Shown: positions 18,507 through 28,444, numbered from the stretch's first letter. The stretch: DNA of 64,000 nt from an uncultured Bacilli bacterium (GCA_944329425.1 CALVIG010000001.1:160015-224014), one strand, 5' to 3'. Made by a program: numbers and translations. The notes: generated from the sequence alone by a model not told the origin.

Positions 18507-18591
18507 TGGTGCGGGTGAAGGGACTTGAACCCCCACGGATAAATCCACTAGATCCTAAGTCTAGCGCGTCTGCCAATTTCGCCACACCCGC
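18507..18591 (-). tRNA. tRNA-Leu (TAG)
   Basis: Class II tRNA on the minus strand with acceptor GCGGGTG/CACCCGC, anticodon loop CTTAGGA (anticodon TAG), a long variable arm (GGATTTATCC), T-arm GGTTCAAGTCC and encoded CCA at 18507-18509. Confidence 0.95.
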
Positions 18592-18602
18592 AAAAAAATA
18601 AG

Positions 18603-18679
<77 letters not shown>

Positions 18680-18762
18680 AATTAACACTTGCTTCTATAT
18701 ATTATCATATTATTCTAAGTTTATCAATATTATTAATTAAAAAAAATTAAAAAAATGATGAA

Positions 18763-19188
18763 TTAATCACCATTTTGTAACATGTTTAACAAATCAATCT
18801 TGAATTTATCCTTATCAGAGTTTGCTTTTGAAATCATAACGCCCTTATAAGCTTGTAATTCTTGCCTGTGTCCTTCAATTAAAAGACTTTCTGGTGTTAT
18901 TGTTTCAAGTATGATTGTTTTACTATTTTCACATACAGAATAATGCAAAACAATTTCACCATGAACCCTTACAAATAAATCATCCGTAGGTAACTTAAGT
19001 TCGTACTTTTTAGTGCCTTCGGTACTGTTTTCACTAACTAGCTTACCTAAAAAATTACCATCCTTCATTTGTGAATAATATTCGAAAACTAGTTTTTTAT
19101 AAGCAAGCATGTTGTATTTTTTTACAGAACGCTCTAGCTTTCTAAATTCATTTTCGTTTAAATATTCAAAAATGTAAGTTCCTTTCAT
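18763..19188 (-). CDS. Hypothetical 141-residue protein with strong regulated promoter
   Basis: I do not recognise the family. The protein is soluble, with an N-terminal helical part (FEYLNENEFRKLERSVKKY), a beta-rich middle (about residues 60-105: LFVRVHGEIVLHYSV, TIILETI) and a helical end. It could be a small ligand-binding or single-domain regulatory protein, but no motif decides. It is monocistronic between the tRNAs and mutM and has the only textbook-perfect SigA promoter seen here (19253-19281), with a long leader carrying inverted repeats. High, controlled expression is inferred. Confidence 0.6.
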   Translation of the reverse strand: MKGTYIFEYLNENEFRKLERSVKKYNMLAYKKLVFEYYSQMKDGNFLGKLVSENSTEGTKKYELKLPTDDLFVRVHGEIVLHYSVCENSKTIILETITPESLLIEGHRQELQAYKGVMISKANSDKDKFKIDLLNMLQNGD

Positions 19189-19208
19189 AACGTTAACCCC
19201 CTATTCAT

Positions 19209-19281
19209 AATTGGTTACCATGCATATTACATATTACCCAATTGGTACAGGTATTATATCATAAACGACAAAGAATGTCAA
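19209..19281 (-). promoter_or_regulatory. Consensus promoter with two operator-like repeats
   Basis: TTGACA (19276-19281), 17-bp spacer, TGATATAAT with TATAAT at 19253-19258, all on the minus strand. In the transcript leader AATTGGT.AC occurs twice, 31 bp apart (from 19209 and 19240), each inside a small palindrome: TGGTTACCA at 19212-19220 and TACCCAATTGGTA at 19235-19247. Spacing of three helical turns suggests cooperative repressor binding. Confidence 0.65.
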
Positions 19282-19287
19282 ATTTAT

Positions 19288-20097
19288 TTACACTTTCTTC
19301 TGACAATGAGGACAATAGTAAGTGCCCCTTCCACCTACTTTTTCTTTTATAATGGTATTTCCACAAACATAGCAAGGCCTTTTTTCCCTTTTATGAACTT
19401 TTAAATGCTCTTCGAAAGTTCCTCTTTTACCATCTATGTTTGGGTAGGTTCCCTTATATCTTAATGATTTTTCAAAAACAATTTTAGTATTATCAATTAT
19501 TTTTTGTAAATCATTTTTACTTAACTTATCGGCATAACTTTTAGGATTTATCCTTGATTCAAAAAGTATTTCATCAGCGTATATGTTACCAATACCCGTA
19601 ATGTATTCTTGTGATAACAACATTTTCTTTATATCAGTATGATGATTTTTAAATTTTTGCTTTAAATATGAAGAAGTAAGATTAGGATCATCATATTCTA
19701 ATCCAAGTTTTTTAGAAGTGAAAAAATCATCTATTTTATCTTTAGCAATAACCTCCATTTTTCCAAACAATCTAGGATCATTATAATGTAAAGAAAAATC
19801 ATCAAAATAGAAAACAACATAATCGTGCTTATCTATTTTTTCTTCTCTTGGTAAAAGGTAGAACCTACCTTCCATCCTAAAATGAATTACTAAATAATCA
19901 TCATCAAGTTCAAATAAGAGCCATTTTCCCCTTCTTTTTACCTTGTTTACGGTTTGTCCTTCTATTTTTTTTATAAATTCGTCCTTTTTAAAATAAACAA
20001 TTTTATCTAAGTATACCTCTACTTTACGAATTATTTTACCTTCTATTATTTTACTTAAATCAGACCTTGTGGTTTCTACCTCAACTAATTCTGGCAT
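19288..20097 (-). CDS. mutM: Formamidopyrimidine-DNA glycosylase
   Basis: Base-excision repair enzyme that removes 8-oxoguanine and cuts the DNA backbone. The N-terminal PELVEVETTR includes the catalytic Pro2 and Glu3, so the second of two adjacent ATGs (20097) must be the start. A helix-two-turn-helix region (ITGIGNIYADEILFESRI) lies near residue 165 and the C-terminal zinc finger has CYVCG and CPHC with the conserved Arg before it. It follows polA by 22 bases in the same direction, the common Bacillota polA-mutM pairing; coaE, often next, is absent. Confidence 0.96.
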   Translation of the reverse strand: MPELVEVETTRSDLSKIIEGKIIRKVEVYLDKIVYFKKDEFIKKIEGQTVNKVKRRGKWLLFELDDDYLVIHFRMEGRFYLLPREEKIDKHDYVVFYFDDFSLHYNDPRLFGKMEVIAKDKIDDFFTSKKLGLEYDDPNLTSSYLKQKFKNHHTDIKKMLLSQEYITGIGNIYADEILFESRINPKSYADKLSKNDLQKIIDNTKIVFEKSLRYKGTYPNIDGKRGTFEEHLKVHKREKRPCYVCGNTIIKEKVGGRGTYYCPHCQKKV

Positions 20098-20119
20098 CAT
20101 TACACCCCCTATTATTTAA

Positions 20120-22699
20120 TTACTTTGCTTCATACCAATTTTTTCCAGTTTCTATATCTACTTTTAAAGGAACATCTAATTTATACGCATTATCCATACA
20201 CCTTCTAACAATGTCCGTAACTTCATCTACTTCATTTTCTAAGACGTTAAAAATAAGTTCATCATGAACTTGTAATAACATTTTACTTTTTATGTTATTA
20301 CTTTTAAATTCATTATATATATCAATCATGGCTTTTTTCAAAATATCCGCACTAGAACCCTGTATTGGGGTATTTAAAGCCATTCTTTCACCTTGTTGTC
20401 TTATTATGTAATTCGTATTATTAAGTTCATCTATTCTTCTTTTACGGTTCATAATCGTTGTTACATAGCCTTTTTGATAAGCGTCTTTTACCACTTTATC
20501 CATGTATATTTTAGTACCACTATAAGTTTCAAAATACTTATTAATAAATTCTTTAGCTTCTTTTACTGATATACCCAAATCTTGAGCTAAACCAAAACTA
20601 CTTATACCATACAAAATACCAAAGTTTACGGCTTTAGCTTGCCTTCTCATAAGTGGTGTAACATCTTCTTTAGATACGTTAAATATGTCCATTGCAGTCC
20701 TAGTATGAATATCTAAATCATTTTTAAAAGCATCTATCCAGTTTGGAACCTTTGAAAAATGTGCAAATACCCTAAGTTCAATTTGTGAATAATCACTAGA
20801 TAATAAAACACTATCTTTTTCAGGAATAAAAGCTTTTCTAATTAACTTACCATAATCGGTTCTTGCTGGAATGTTTTGTAAATTAGGCTCAATAGAAGAA
20901 AGCCTTCCCGTTCTAGTTAAAGTTTGGGTATAAATCGTATGTATCTTACCATCATCCAATATACTAGCTTCCAATCCTACCACGTAAGTACTTTGTAATT
21001 TAGTAAGCATTCTATGTTCTAACACCAAAGGAATAATCGGATGTCTATCAACGTATTTTTCAAGTACTGATTTATCCGTTGAATAACCACTTTTTGTTTT
21101 CTTACCTTTTCCCACTTTCAATTTTTCAAATAATATCTCTCCTAATTGTTTAGGTGAAGATATATTAAATTCTTCATTTGCTAAGTCATATATCTTATCA
21201 GATACTTCTTTTATCTTTTCTTCTAATTCATTATTCATGTCATGAAGAACGTTTCTATCAACCCTGATTCCTTCATACTCCATGTTTGCTAAAACAATCG
21301 ATAAAGGCATTTCAATATCATTAAATAAATACCCACATTCTTCTTTTTCGATTTCTTCTTTTAATTCATCTTTAGTATCATAAATAAACTTAGCTTTTTT
21401 TACAACCAGATCCTTTATAGTTTGTTCTGAAACTTCCTTAGTTTTACTAATTATTTCATAAAATGGAATATCAAAACCAAACTGATTAGCTAAATAAGCA
21501 ATATCATCCTTTACGTTATAGTTTAAAAGATACGCTGCTATCATAGAATCAAAAGTAACGTTATTTAAAACAACACCAAGCTTTTTTAACGTTACATAAT
21601 GTTTTTTTAAATCATAAGTATAAATTTCTTTATTACTTATTTTACTCATTACGTCTGGTATTTGACCTGGTTTAACATAATAAGCTGTTTTCCCATCATA
21701 TATTCCCATTGCAAGAACGTTTGCAACATGATAATTAGATTTATCTATTTCAATATAAACCGAAATTTTATCATTAAGTTTATCTATATCAGTTAAATCA
21801 TTAAATTCCATAATTTCTATGTTTTGCTTCGTTCTTTGAATTTTCATGTTTTTTAAAAACGAATAGAATTCTAAATCTTCATACGTTTTTTTTAGTTCTT
21901 CTAAGTTACCATCTGAAATTTTAGTATCTTCTATACCGAACCCTAAAGGTACATCTTTGTATATGGTTACTAAATCCTTACTTTCAAACGCTTTTTCCTT
22001 ACCCTCAATAAGTTTTTGTGATACAGAACCCTTAATGCTATTAACGTTTTCATAAACGCCTTCTAGTGAACCATAATCTTGTAATAACTTTAAAGCTGTC
22101 TTCTCCCCTATTCCCTTAACACCAGGAATATTATCAGAAGCATCACCTTGTAAAGCTTTTATATCAATCATTTTATCTGGAGTAAGACCATACGTTTCAA
22201 AAAAGGTTTCTTTTGTCATCATTACGTAATCTTTACTTTTTAACATCTTCATTACTACTTTATCTGAAATAAGTTGTAATAAATCTTTATCACTGCTTAT
22301 TATTAATCCGTTATATAAGTCTGACTCATCAATCTTTTTAGCTAACGTACCAACAATGTCATCAGCTTCATAATTATCTATTTCAAACCATTTTATACCT
22401 AAATTTGTAAGTATTTGTTTAGCAAGGGGAAACTGTGCTTTAAGTTCGTTTGGCATTTCTATTCTACCAGCTTTATAATCTTCATATTTATCATGTCTAA
22501 ACGTTTTACCTTTATCAAAAGCAACTAACATATATTCTGGCTTTTCATCGTTTATTATCTTGTTTATCATGTTTATAAAACCATATAAAGCATTCGTTGG
22601 AAATCCTTTAGAATTCTTCATAAAATTACCAGAATAAGCCGTTGCATAATAACTTCTAAATAACAAATTATTACCATCAATTAATACTACTTCTTTCAT
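20120..22699 (-). CDS. polA: DNA polymerase I
   Basis: About 860 residues. The 5'-nuclease domain occupies residues 1-290 (LIDGNNLLFRSYYA, YEADDIVGTLA, GDASDNIPGVKGIGEKTA). The middle domain (about 300-460) lacks the Asp-x-Glu exonuclease motif, so proofreading is probably lost, as in Bacillus Pol I. The polymerase domain has motif A DYSQIELRVFAHFSK, motif B RRQAKAVNFGILYGIS and motif C LQVHDELIF. It fills gaps in repair and Okazaki fragment processing. The start at 22699 follows AAAGGTG by 6 bases. Followed by mutM. Confidence 0.97.
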   Translation of the reverse strand: MKEVVLIDGNNLLFRSYYATAYSGNFMKNSKGFPTNALYGFINMINKIINDEKPEYMLVAFDKGKTFRHDKYEDYKAGRIEMPNELKAQFPLAKQILTNLGIKWFEIDNYEADDIVGTLAKKIDESDLYNGLIISSDKDLLQLISDKVVMKMLKSKDYVMMTKETFFETYGLTPDKMIDIKALQGDASDNIPGVKGIGEKTALKLLQDYGSLEGVYENVNSIKGSVSQKLIEGKEKAFESKDLVTIYKDVPLGFGIEDTKISDGNLEELKKTYEDLEFYSFLKNMKIQRTKQNIEIMEFNDLTDIDKLNDKISVYIEIDKSNYHVANVLAMGIYDGKTAYYVKPGQIPDVMSKISNKEIYTYDLKKHYVTLKKLGVVLNNVTFDSMIAAYLLNYNVKDDIAYLANQFGFDIPFYEIISKTKEVSEQTIKDLVVKKAKFIYDTKDELKEEIEKEECGYLFNDIEMPLSIVLANMEYEGIRVDRNVLHDMNNELEEKIKEVSDKIYDLANEEFNISSPKQLGEILFEKLKVGKGKKTKSGYSTDKSVLEKYVDRHPIIPLVLEHRMLTKLQSTYVVGLEASILDDGKIHTIYTQTLTRTGRLSSIEPNLQNIPARTDYGKLIRKAFIPEKDSVLLSSDYSQIELRVFAHFSKVPNWIDAFKNDLDIHTRTAMDIFNVSKEDVTPLMRRQAKAVNFGILYGISSFGLAQDLGISVKEAKEFINKYFETYSGTKIYMDKVVKDAYQKGYVTTIMNRKRRIDELNNTNYIIRQQGERMALNTPIQGSSADILKKAMIDIYNEFKSNNIKSKMLLQVHDELIFNVLENEVDEVTDIVRRCMDNAYKLDVPLKVDIETGKNWYEAK

Positions 22700-22730
22700 C
22701 ATTATCACCTTTTTTCATTATATCATTTTA

Positions 22731-23333
22731 TTAATCATTATCCCAAGGGATTATGGTTAGTTTTGGCCAATTTTGCTTCCATTTTCTTGTTTTTTCCTCA
22801 TAACCTTTTTTAATAAAATTTTCTTTATTAGGCCTTATTATTAAACTAAATAAATCATTTAAACCATACGGTGCAAAAATAGTAAGCTCATTGTTTTTTA
22901 ACCTAACTCCTATACATGTAACGGTAGATCCCCACTTACTTATCGCATCTTCAACTGATTTATTTGGTTCGATTGAATACCCAAACTTATTTTTAAACCA
23001 TAAATGCACCCTAGCTTGATTTTTAATATCAAGACTAACGTTTAAATCTTTACATAATAAATTAATTTCCTTAATTATTTTATCTTCTTTTTCATAACTT
23101 AAATCTTCATCATAATAAACTATGTCATAATCATCTATTAAATAGTTCATGCTATTATTATGATAATAATTAAATACCGTTTGGTTTATGGCTCCCGCAG
23201 CAACGTAATAATTATCTAAACCATATCCTTCTAATCTTTCTAAAATCGTCTTTAAAACATTATTTTTTAATATTATTTCTTTAAACAAATTCATTTGATA
23301 ATCCAAATCCTTATTTTTACCCTGCTTTATCAT
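22731..23333 (-). CDS. Nucleotidyltransferase family protein (NTP_transf_6 type)
   Basis: A 200-residue protein matching the DUF925/NTP_transf_6 group: AAGAINQTVFNYYH near residue 47 and IDDYDIVYYDEDLSYEKE near residue 67, giving the Asp-x-Asp metal pair of nucleotidyltransferase folds, then RVHLWFKNKFG and the C-terminal PYGLNDLFSLIIRPN. The substrate is unknown. A weak GGTG site precedes the ATG. It sits 31 bases upstream of polA in the same direction and may be co-transcribed. Confidence 0.82.
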   Translation of the reverse strand: MIKQGKNKDLDYQMNLFKEIILKNNVLKTILERLEGYGLDNYYVAAGAINQTVFNYYHNNSMNYLIDDYDIVYYDEDLSYEKEDKIIKEINLLCKDLNVSLDIKNQARVHLWFKNKFGYSIEPNKSVEDAISKWGSTVTCIGVRLKNNELTIFAPYGLNDLFSLIIRPNKENFIKKGYEEKTRKWKQNWPKLTIIPWDND

Positions 23334-23393
23334 TTATTACACCACCATCTTAATTATAGCATTAAAAAAAGAGTTTTAAAAACCCTTTTATGT

Positions 23394-24701
23394 TTATTGA
23401 TTATTTCTATTTGACCAAAATGATGTATGTGGCTTTTCTGCGTTAATTATTGCTTCATTTGGTTCGATACCTTGAGCACTATTTTGGTTCGGTTCACTTT
23501 GATTAACATTATTTTCTACTACTTGTTGTGAAACATTATTAACAGGTTCTTCAATACTTGGTGTAGAGCTTGGAGCAACGTAACCTTGGTTCATATTATT
23601 CATTAGTGTACTTTGGTTAATATCATTATTTACCATAGGTTGTGAAACGTTGTTAATAGGTTCTTCAGCACTTGGTGTAGCTGGCGTGTCAAAACTTGGA
23701 GCAACATAACCTTGGTTCATATTGTTCATTGATGAACCTTGATTAATATCGTTATTTACCATCGGTTGTGAAACGTTGTTAACTGGTTCTTCAGCACTTG
23801 TTGTAGAGCTTGGAGCAACGTAACCTTGGTTCATATTATTCATTAGTGTACTTTGATTAACATCATTATTTACCATAGGTTGCGAAACGTTGTTAACAGG
23901 TTCTTCAGTGACTGGTGTAGCTGGCGTTTCAAAATTTGGAGCAACATAACCTTGGTTCATATTGCTCATTGATGAACCTTGATTAGCATCATTATTTACC
24001 ATAGGTTGTGAAACGTTGTTAACATGTTCTTCAGTAACTGGTGTAGCTGGCGTTCCAAAGCTTGGAGCAACGTAACCTTGGTTCATATTGTTCATTGGTG
24101 AACTTTGATTAATATCATTATTTGCCATAGGTTGTGAAACGTTGTTAACATGTTCTTCAGCACTTGGTGTAGCTGGCGTTTCAAAGCTTGGAGCAACATA
24201 ACCTTGGTTCATATTGTTCGTATTATTATCAACGATATTTGCATCAACATTTTGTACGGATTGTTCTAGATTAGTACTTCCAAAACCTTTATTTTTATCA
24301 ATCATTTGTGCATCAGAAAATGCTAAGATTGGTAAAAAAATGTAAGGTAAGAAAAGCATTCCAACGCTAAATCCCGTAGATTTACCAAATTTTTTGCTAA
24401 CACCATCATACACAACGAATAAAGAATATATTTGTGCTATTGGTACAAATAATAACAAAACATGCCACCATTGTTTTTCTGCTATCTCACACATTACGTA
24501 GTAGTTGTAAAATGGTATTAAAGCTGCCCAACCCGGTTTACCTGCTTTTTTAAATATTTTCCATAATGAAACTATACCAATTACTCCTATTATTATTGAT
24601 ATTATCCACATAATAACCATAAAAACAAACATACCACCAACTATGGAAGAATTTGCAGCATTATATCCATAATACGTATCTACATAATAACTAGTATCCA
24701 T
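23394..24701 (-). CDS. DUF5684-like membrane protein with repetitive Asn/Pro-rich tail
   Basis: A 435-residue protein. Residues 20-135 form three or four membrane spans with the segment LWKIFKKAGKPGWAALIPFY, which is typical of a small integral membrane domain also found before signal-peptidase-like or unknown tails (DUF5684, from memory). From about residue 165 a tail of six near-identical units of 38-42 residues follows, each with MNQGYVAPSF, EEPVNNVSQPMVNND and a variable NQ/SS/TL linker. The tail is likely disordered. AGGAGG lies before the ATG. Function unknown. Confidence 0.7.
   Translation of the reverse strand: MDTSYYVDTYYGYNAANSSIVGGMFVFMVIMWIISIIIGVIGIVSLWKIFKKAGKPGWAALIPFYNYYVMCEIAEKQWWHVLLLFVPIAQIYSLFVVYDGVSKKFGKSTGFSVGMLFLPYIFLPILAFSDAQMIDKNKGFGSTNLEQSVQNVDANIVDNNTNNMNQGYVAPSFETPATPSAEEHVNNVSQPMANNDINQSSPMNNMNQGYVAPSFGTPATPVTEEHVNNVSQPMVNNDANQGSSMSNMNQGYVAPNFETPATPVTEEPVNNVSQPMVNNDVNQSTLMNNMNQGYVAPSSTTSAEEPVNNVSQPMVNNDINQGSSMNNMNQGYVAPSFDTPATPSAEEPINNVSQPMVNNDINQSTLMNNMNQGYVAPSSTPSIEEPVNNVSQQVVENNVNQSEPNQNSAQGIEPNEAIINAEKPHTSFWSNRNNQ
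23480..24220 (-). repeat. In-frame tandem repeat, about 126-bp units
   Basis: Six units in the tail of the membrane protein; two units are shortened by 12 bp. Unit length varies only by whole codons, so the reading frame is kept. Such arrays often change copy number between strains. Confidence 0.85.
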
Positions 24702-24811
24702 TTTATCCCTCCTATTTTACTTAATTATATAAATTTTTTATAACATTATCAACAAAATTTAGTATAATTTGACGTTTTTTACAGAAAACTATACTGAAAG
24801 GAATGATATTA

Positions 24812-25021
24812 ATGGAAAATATAAGTATTAGACAGTATATAATAGACAGTTTTAAAGGTGATAACGAAAGTGAAATAAAAGAGTCAATTGAAGATACGAT
24901 AAAAGAAGGTTTAGAAGAAGCTTTGCCTGGACTTGGTGTATTTATGGAAATAATATGGAAAAACGCATCTGATGAACTAAAAAAAGAGCTTTTAGAAATT
25001 CTAAAAACTCATTTAAATTAA
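24812..25021 (+). CDS. sspI: Small acid-soluble spore protein I family
   Basis: A 69-residue protein whose layout matches SspI of Bacillus: an N-terminal IRQYIIDSF, an acidic helix, the invariant-looking LPGLGVFMEIIWKNA, and LKKELLEIL at the end. SspI is a minor spore-core protein made in the forespore. The start at 24812 is chosen because AAAGGA lies 9 bases upstream; the ATG at 24803 sits on the binding site. It is the only plus-strand gene between 8.3 kb and the window end and overlaps the 3' end of pheT by 4 bases. A TTGACG...TATACT pair with a short 15-bp spacer lies upstream; a clear SigG promoter is not visible. Confidence 0.87.
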   Translation: MENISIRQYIIDSFKGDNESEIKESIEDTIKEGLEEALPGLGVFMEIIWKNASDELKKELLEILKTHLN

Positions 25022-27390
25022 TTATCTCTTAAGGTTGCTGGAACACTTTCAGTAACCTTTTTTATTATGTTGTTAAATACTGCCATTACTTCTTCTTCCG
25101 TAAGCGTTCTATCTGGTGCAGCAAAGGTTAATGAATAAGCAATTTGTTTTTCTTCATTACCTATTTTATCTCCAGTATAAACGTCAAATACGTTTATGTT
25201 GGTAAGAAGTCTTCCACCCGCTTTTTTAATTGCGGATTCTACCGTTTTTGAACTGATATCCTTGTTTACTATAAACGCAACGTCTTTTATTATTTCAGGA
25301 TATTTTGGAGCTTCTTTAAACTTAAGAGGTTTAACGCTTCTTATTAGCTTTGACATAGATATTTCACAAACGTATATTTCATCTTTACATACTTGTGGAT
25401 GAACCCTACCAAAAACACCTATTTCTTCTCTATCCAACAATAATTTAGCACTCATTCCAGGGTGAAAATATTTATTTTCTAAAACTTCATAATCATACCT
25501 ATTTTTTAACCCTAAAAAATCGAGTAAGTTTTCTATTATTCCCTTTAATAAGTAAAAATCTACTTTAACAGAAGTATTTTGCCACTCATTAGTAATGTAA
25601 TTACCACTCATTAAAATAGCAATTTTACTATCTTCTTTATAATCAATATCATAAGTTTTTGATATTTCATATATGTTAACATCTTTTACGTGTCTTTTTT
25701 TATTATAATCATAAGTGTTCATAAGTGATGATAACAAACTTGTTCTTATAACTGACTTATCACTACTCATTGGGTTTGGTAAATCAATACTTTTTTTATC
25801 TTCGTATTTAAACATATCATCCATTTCTTTAGAAATTAACGTATAAGTCTTAACTTCATTTAAACCAAGGGTTCTAAGTCTTTTTGAAATGGATTTACGA
25901 TAAGAAACATCACCTACGTATACGCCTTTTTTAGTTACTCCTAAAGGCAAAGTAGAAACTAAGTTATGATATCCGTATAAACGCCCTATTTCTTCCGCGA
26001 TATCCGCAACGGTTGGGTCAATATCTAGTCTTCTTGGTGGGATAGTAGCAGTAAATAAACCATCTTTATAGTCATAAGCAAAATCCAACTTTTCTAATTC
26101 TTTTTTCATATCTTCATCAGATATATTTATACCAAGTAATTTGTTAACGTCTTTAGATAAGAAAGTAACCGTTTTTGGGGTTTTATCAACCTTATCATGC
26201 ATAACCATACCTTTTAAAACTTTACCATCTGCATACTTTTCAAGTAAGTAGCAAGCTCTTTCGATAGCCATTAAAGTATATTCATAACTTAAACCTTTAC
26301 CATACCTAATTGATGCTTCACTTTTTAGGTTAAGTTTATTTGCGGTATTACGAATGTTTATGGCATCAAAAATAGCACTTTCTATTAATATATCAGTAGT
26401 ATTATCATCTACTTCAGTATTTTCACCACCCATAACGCCCGCTATACAAACTGGTTTGTTACCATCTGTTATAACGATATCATCAGAATTTAAAACCCTT
26501 TCTTTACCATCTAAGGTTTTAATGGTTTCATTATCTTCAGCCATCCTAACCAAAACTTTATTTCCTAATTTATTTTTATCAAAGAAATGAAGTGGTTGAC
26601 CAAATTCTAACATTACGTAATTAGATATATCAACAACGTTATTAATTGATCTCATACCCGCAGATCCTAATCTTTTCTTAATGAAATCAGGAGATGGTCC
26701 AATCTTAACGTCTTTTACCATTCTAGCAGTATATAAAGGACATTTATCTGTTTTTACATCCAAGCTAAAATAATTATTAATATCATCATCTATTTCTGTT
26801 ACAGGACTTTTTGGTAAATTAACTTTTTTACCTAATATGCACGCTACTTCATACGCAAAACCAATATGATAATAGCAATCATTATTACGATGTTTATGAA
26901 CGTCTAAATCATATAAAGTATCATCTAACCCAAGATACTCTAATGGATCACTACCTACTTTAGCATCTTCACCTAGCTCAGTAATTCCCTTAGCATAAGT
27001 TTCTTCCGTTTTTTCTTCTAATCCTAACTCAAATAACGCGCATATCATCCCGTTTGATTCAATGCCACGTATCTTACCTTTTTTTATTTCAAAATTACCA
27101 GGTAAAACAGCACCAGGTAGTGCAACTATTACCTTTAAATCTTTTCTTACGTTTGATGCACCACATACTATTTGAATTATTTCATTACCAACATCTACCA
27201 TGCAAACGTTTAAATGATCACTATCAGGATGAGGTTTTACATCAGTTATTTTACCAACAACTAAGTTATCAATATGATTAGTTACAACAGCTTCTACGTT
27301 AATACCAGCCTTAGTAACTTTTACCGCTAAATCTTTTAAATCTTCACCAGTTAAATCAACGTAATCCTTTACCCAATTCATACTAATCAT
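25018..27390 (-). CDS. pheT: Phenylalanyl-tRNA synthetase beta subunit
   Basis: About 790 residues; with PheS it forms the heterotetramer that charges tRNA-Phe. Parts in order: tRNA-binding OB fold (VVGKITDVKPHPDSDHLNVC, residues 45-150), B3/B4 editing region, B5 domain (TIPPRRLDIDPTVADIAEEI), a synthetase-like core and a C-terminal FDX-ACB anticodon domain (KYPEIIKDVAFIV). The start at 27390 gives the family-typical MISMNWVKDYVDL. It begins 2 bases from the pheS stop. Confidence 0.97.
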   Translation of the reverse strand: MISMNWVKDYVDLTGEDLKDLAVKVTKAGINVEAVVTNHIDNLVVGKITDVKPHPDSDHLNVCMVDVGNEIIQIVCGASNVRKDLKVIVALPGAVLPGNFEIKKGKIRGIESNGMICALFELGLEEKTEETYAKGITELGEDAKVGSDPLEYLGLDDTLYDLDVHKHRNNDCYYHIGFAYEVACILGKKVNLPKSPVTEIDDDINNYFSLDVKTDKCPLYTARMVKDVKIGPSPDFIKKRLGSAGMRSINNVVDISNYVMLEFGQPLHFFDKNKLGNKVLVRMAEDNETIKTLDGKERVLNSDDIVITDGNKPVCIAGVMGGENTEVDDNTTDILIESAIFDAINIRNTANKLNLKSEASIRYGKGLSYEYTLMAIERACYLLEKYADGKVLKGMVMHDKVDKTPKTVTFLSKDVNKLLGINISDEDMKKELEKLDFAYDYKDGLFTATIPPRRLDIDPTVADIAEEIGRLYGYHNLVSTLPLGVTKKGVYVGDVSYRKSISKRLRTLGLNEVKTYTLISKEMDDMFKYEDKKSIDLPNPMSSDKSVIRTSLLSSLMNTYDYNKKRHVKDVNIYEISKTYDIDYKEDSKIAILMSGNYITNEWQNTSVKVDFYLLKGIIENLLDFLGLKNRYDYEVLENKYFHPGMSAKLLLDREEIGVFGRVHPQVCKDEIYVCEISMSKLIRSVKPLKFKEAPKYPEIIKDVAFIVNKDISSKTVESAIKKAGGRLLTNINVFDVYTGDKIGNEEKQIAYSLTFAAPDRTLTEEEVMAVFNNIIKKVTESVPATLRDN

Positions 27391-27391
27391 A

Positions 27392-28438
27392 TTATTCACC
27401 ATCCTTTCTATCAAAGTTTTTTACTTCTCTTAAATCTGTGTTATAAAACGTTCTTATATCATTAATACCATATTTAAGCATTGCTAAACGTTCAGCTCCA
27501 AAACCAAACGCAAACCCTGTCCATACCTTTGGATCATAACCACAGTCTTCTAATACTTTTGGATTAACCATACCAGCTCCTGATACCGTTATCCAACCAG
27601 TATTTTTACATATACTGCAGCCCTTTCCGTGGCAATTAAAACAAGATATATCCGTTTCAACAGAAGGCTCAGTAAATGGATAATAACTTGGTCTAAACCT
27701 TGTTTTACAATCTTCACCGAATAATTTTTTAGCAATCACGTCAAAGGTACCTTTTAAATCTGATAAACTAACGTTTTTATCAACTAATAATCCTTCTATT
27801 TGCATAAATTGATGTGAGTGAGTAGCATCATCATCATCCCTTCTATACGTTTTACCAGGACATATCATTCTAATTGGTTTTTCACCTTTATTTGCTAACA
27901 TCACACGAGCCTGCACTGGAGATGTTTGACTTCTTAATAACAACTTATCATCTTCGATGTAAAAAGTATCTTGTGCATCTCTTGCAGGATGTCCTTTTGG
28001 TATGTTTAATAATTCAAAGTTATAATGATCTTCTTCTATTTCAGGTCCATCTACTACATCATAGCCCATACTCATAAGAAGTTCTTCTACTTCTTCTATT
28101 ATTTTTTCTAGTATGTTTGGTGAACCAACCGGAATTTTAGTTGCTGGTAAGGTAATGTCTATTTTTTCACTAGCCAACTTTTCGTTTAACGCTTTTTCTT
28201 CTAGTTCTTTTTTCTTTTCATCTAGACTAGATGTAACATAATTTCTAACTTCATTAACAAGCATACCAAACTCTTTTTTTTGTTCATTAGGTATATCCTT
28301 CATCATCTTGGATAATTCTGTTACCTTACCTTGTTTACCTAAATACTCCACCCTTACATCATTTAGTTTTTTTAAATCAGCAATAGATAATAAATCTTTT
28401 TCAAAAGACTCTTTAATCAAATTTACTTTTTCATTCAT
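27392..28438 (-). CDS. pheS: Phenylalanyl-tRNA synthetase alpha subunit
   Basis: A 348-residue catalytic subunit. Class II motifs are visible: FRPSYYPFTEPSVE (motif 2 area), GWITVSGAGMVNPKVL, and FAFGFGAERLAMLKYGI (motif 3). The start at 28438 is fixed by GGAGG 7 bases upstream; the frame reads further into the T-box leader but that part is not coding. Expression depends on the T-box at 28445-28676, which senses uncharged tRNA-Phe. Confidence 0.97.
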   Translation of the reverse strand: MNEKVNLIKESFEKDLLSIADLKKLNDVRVEYLGKQGKVTELSKMMKDIPNEQKKEFGMLVNEVRNYVTSSLDEKKKELEEKALNEKLASEKIDITLPATKIPVGSPNILEKIIEEVEELLMSMGYDVVDGPEIEEDHYNFELLNIPKGHPARDAQDTFYIEDDKLLLRSQTSPVQARVMLANKGEKPIRMICPGKTYRRDDDDATHSHQFMQIEGLLVDKNVSLSDLKGTFDVIAKKLFGEDCKTRFRPSYYPFTEPSVETDISCFNCHGKGCSICKNTGWITVSGAGMVNPKVLEDCGYDPKVWTGFAFGFGAERLAMLKYGINDIRTFYNTDLREVKNFDRKDGE

Positions 28439-28444
28439 AGTATT

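Noticed and set aside
24765-24800. SigG promoter before sspI
   Set aside because: No convincing CATnnTA -10 with a GnATR -35 at the right distance; only a weak SigA-like pair with a short spacer is visible.
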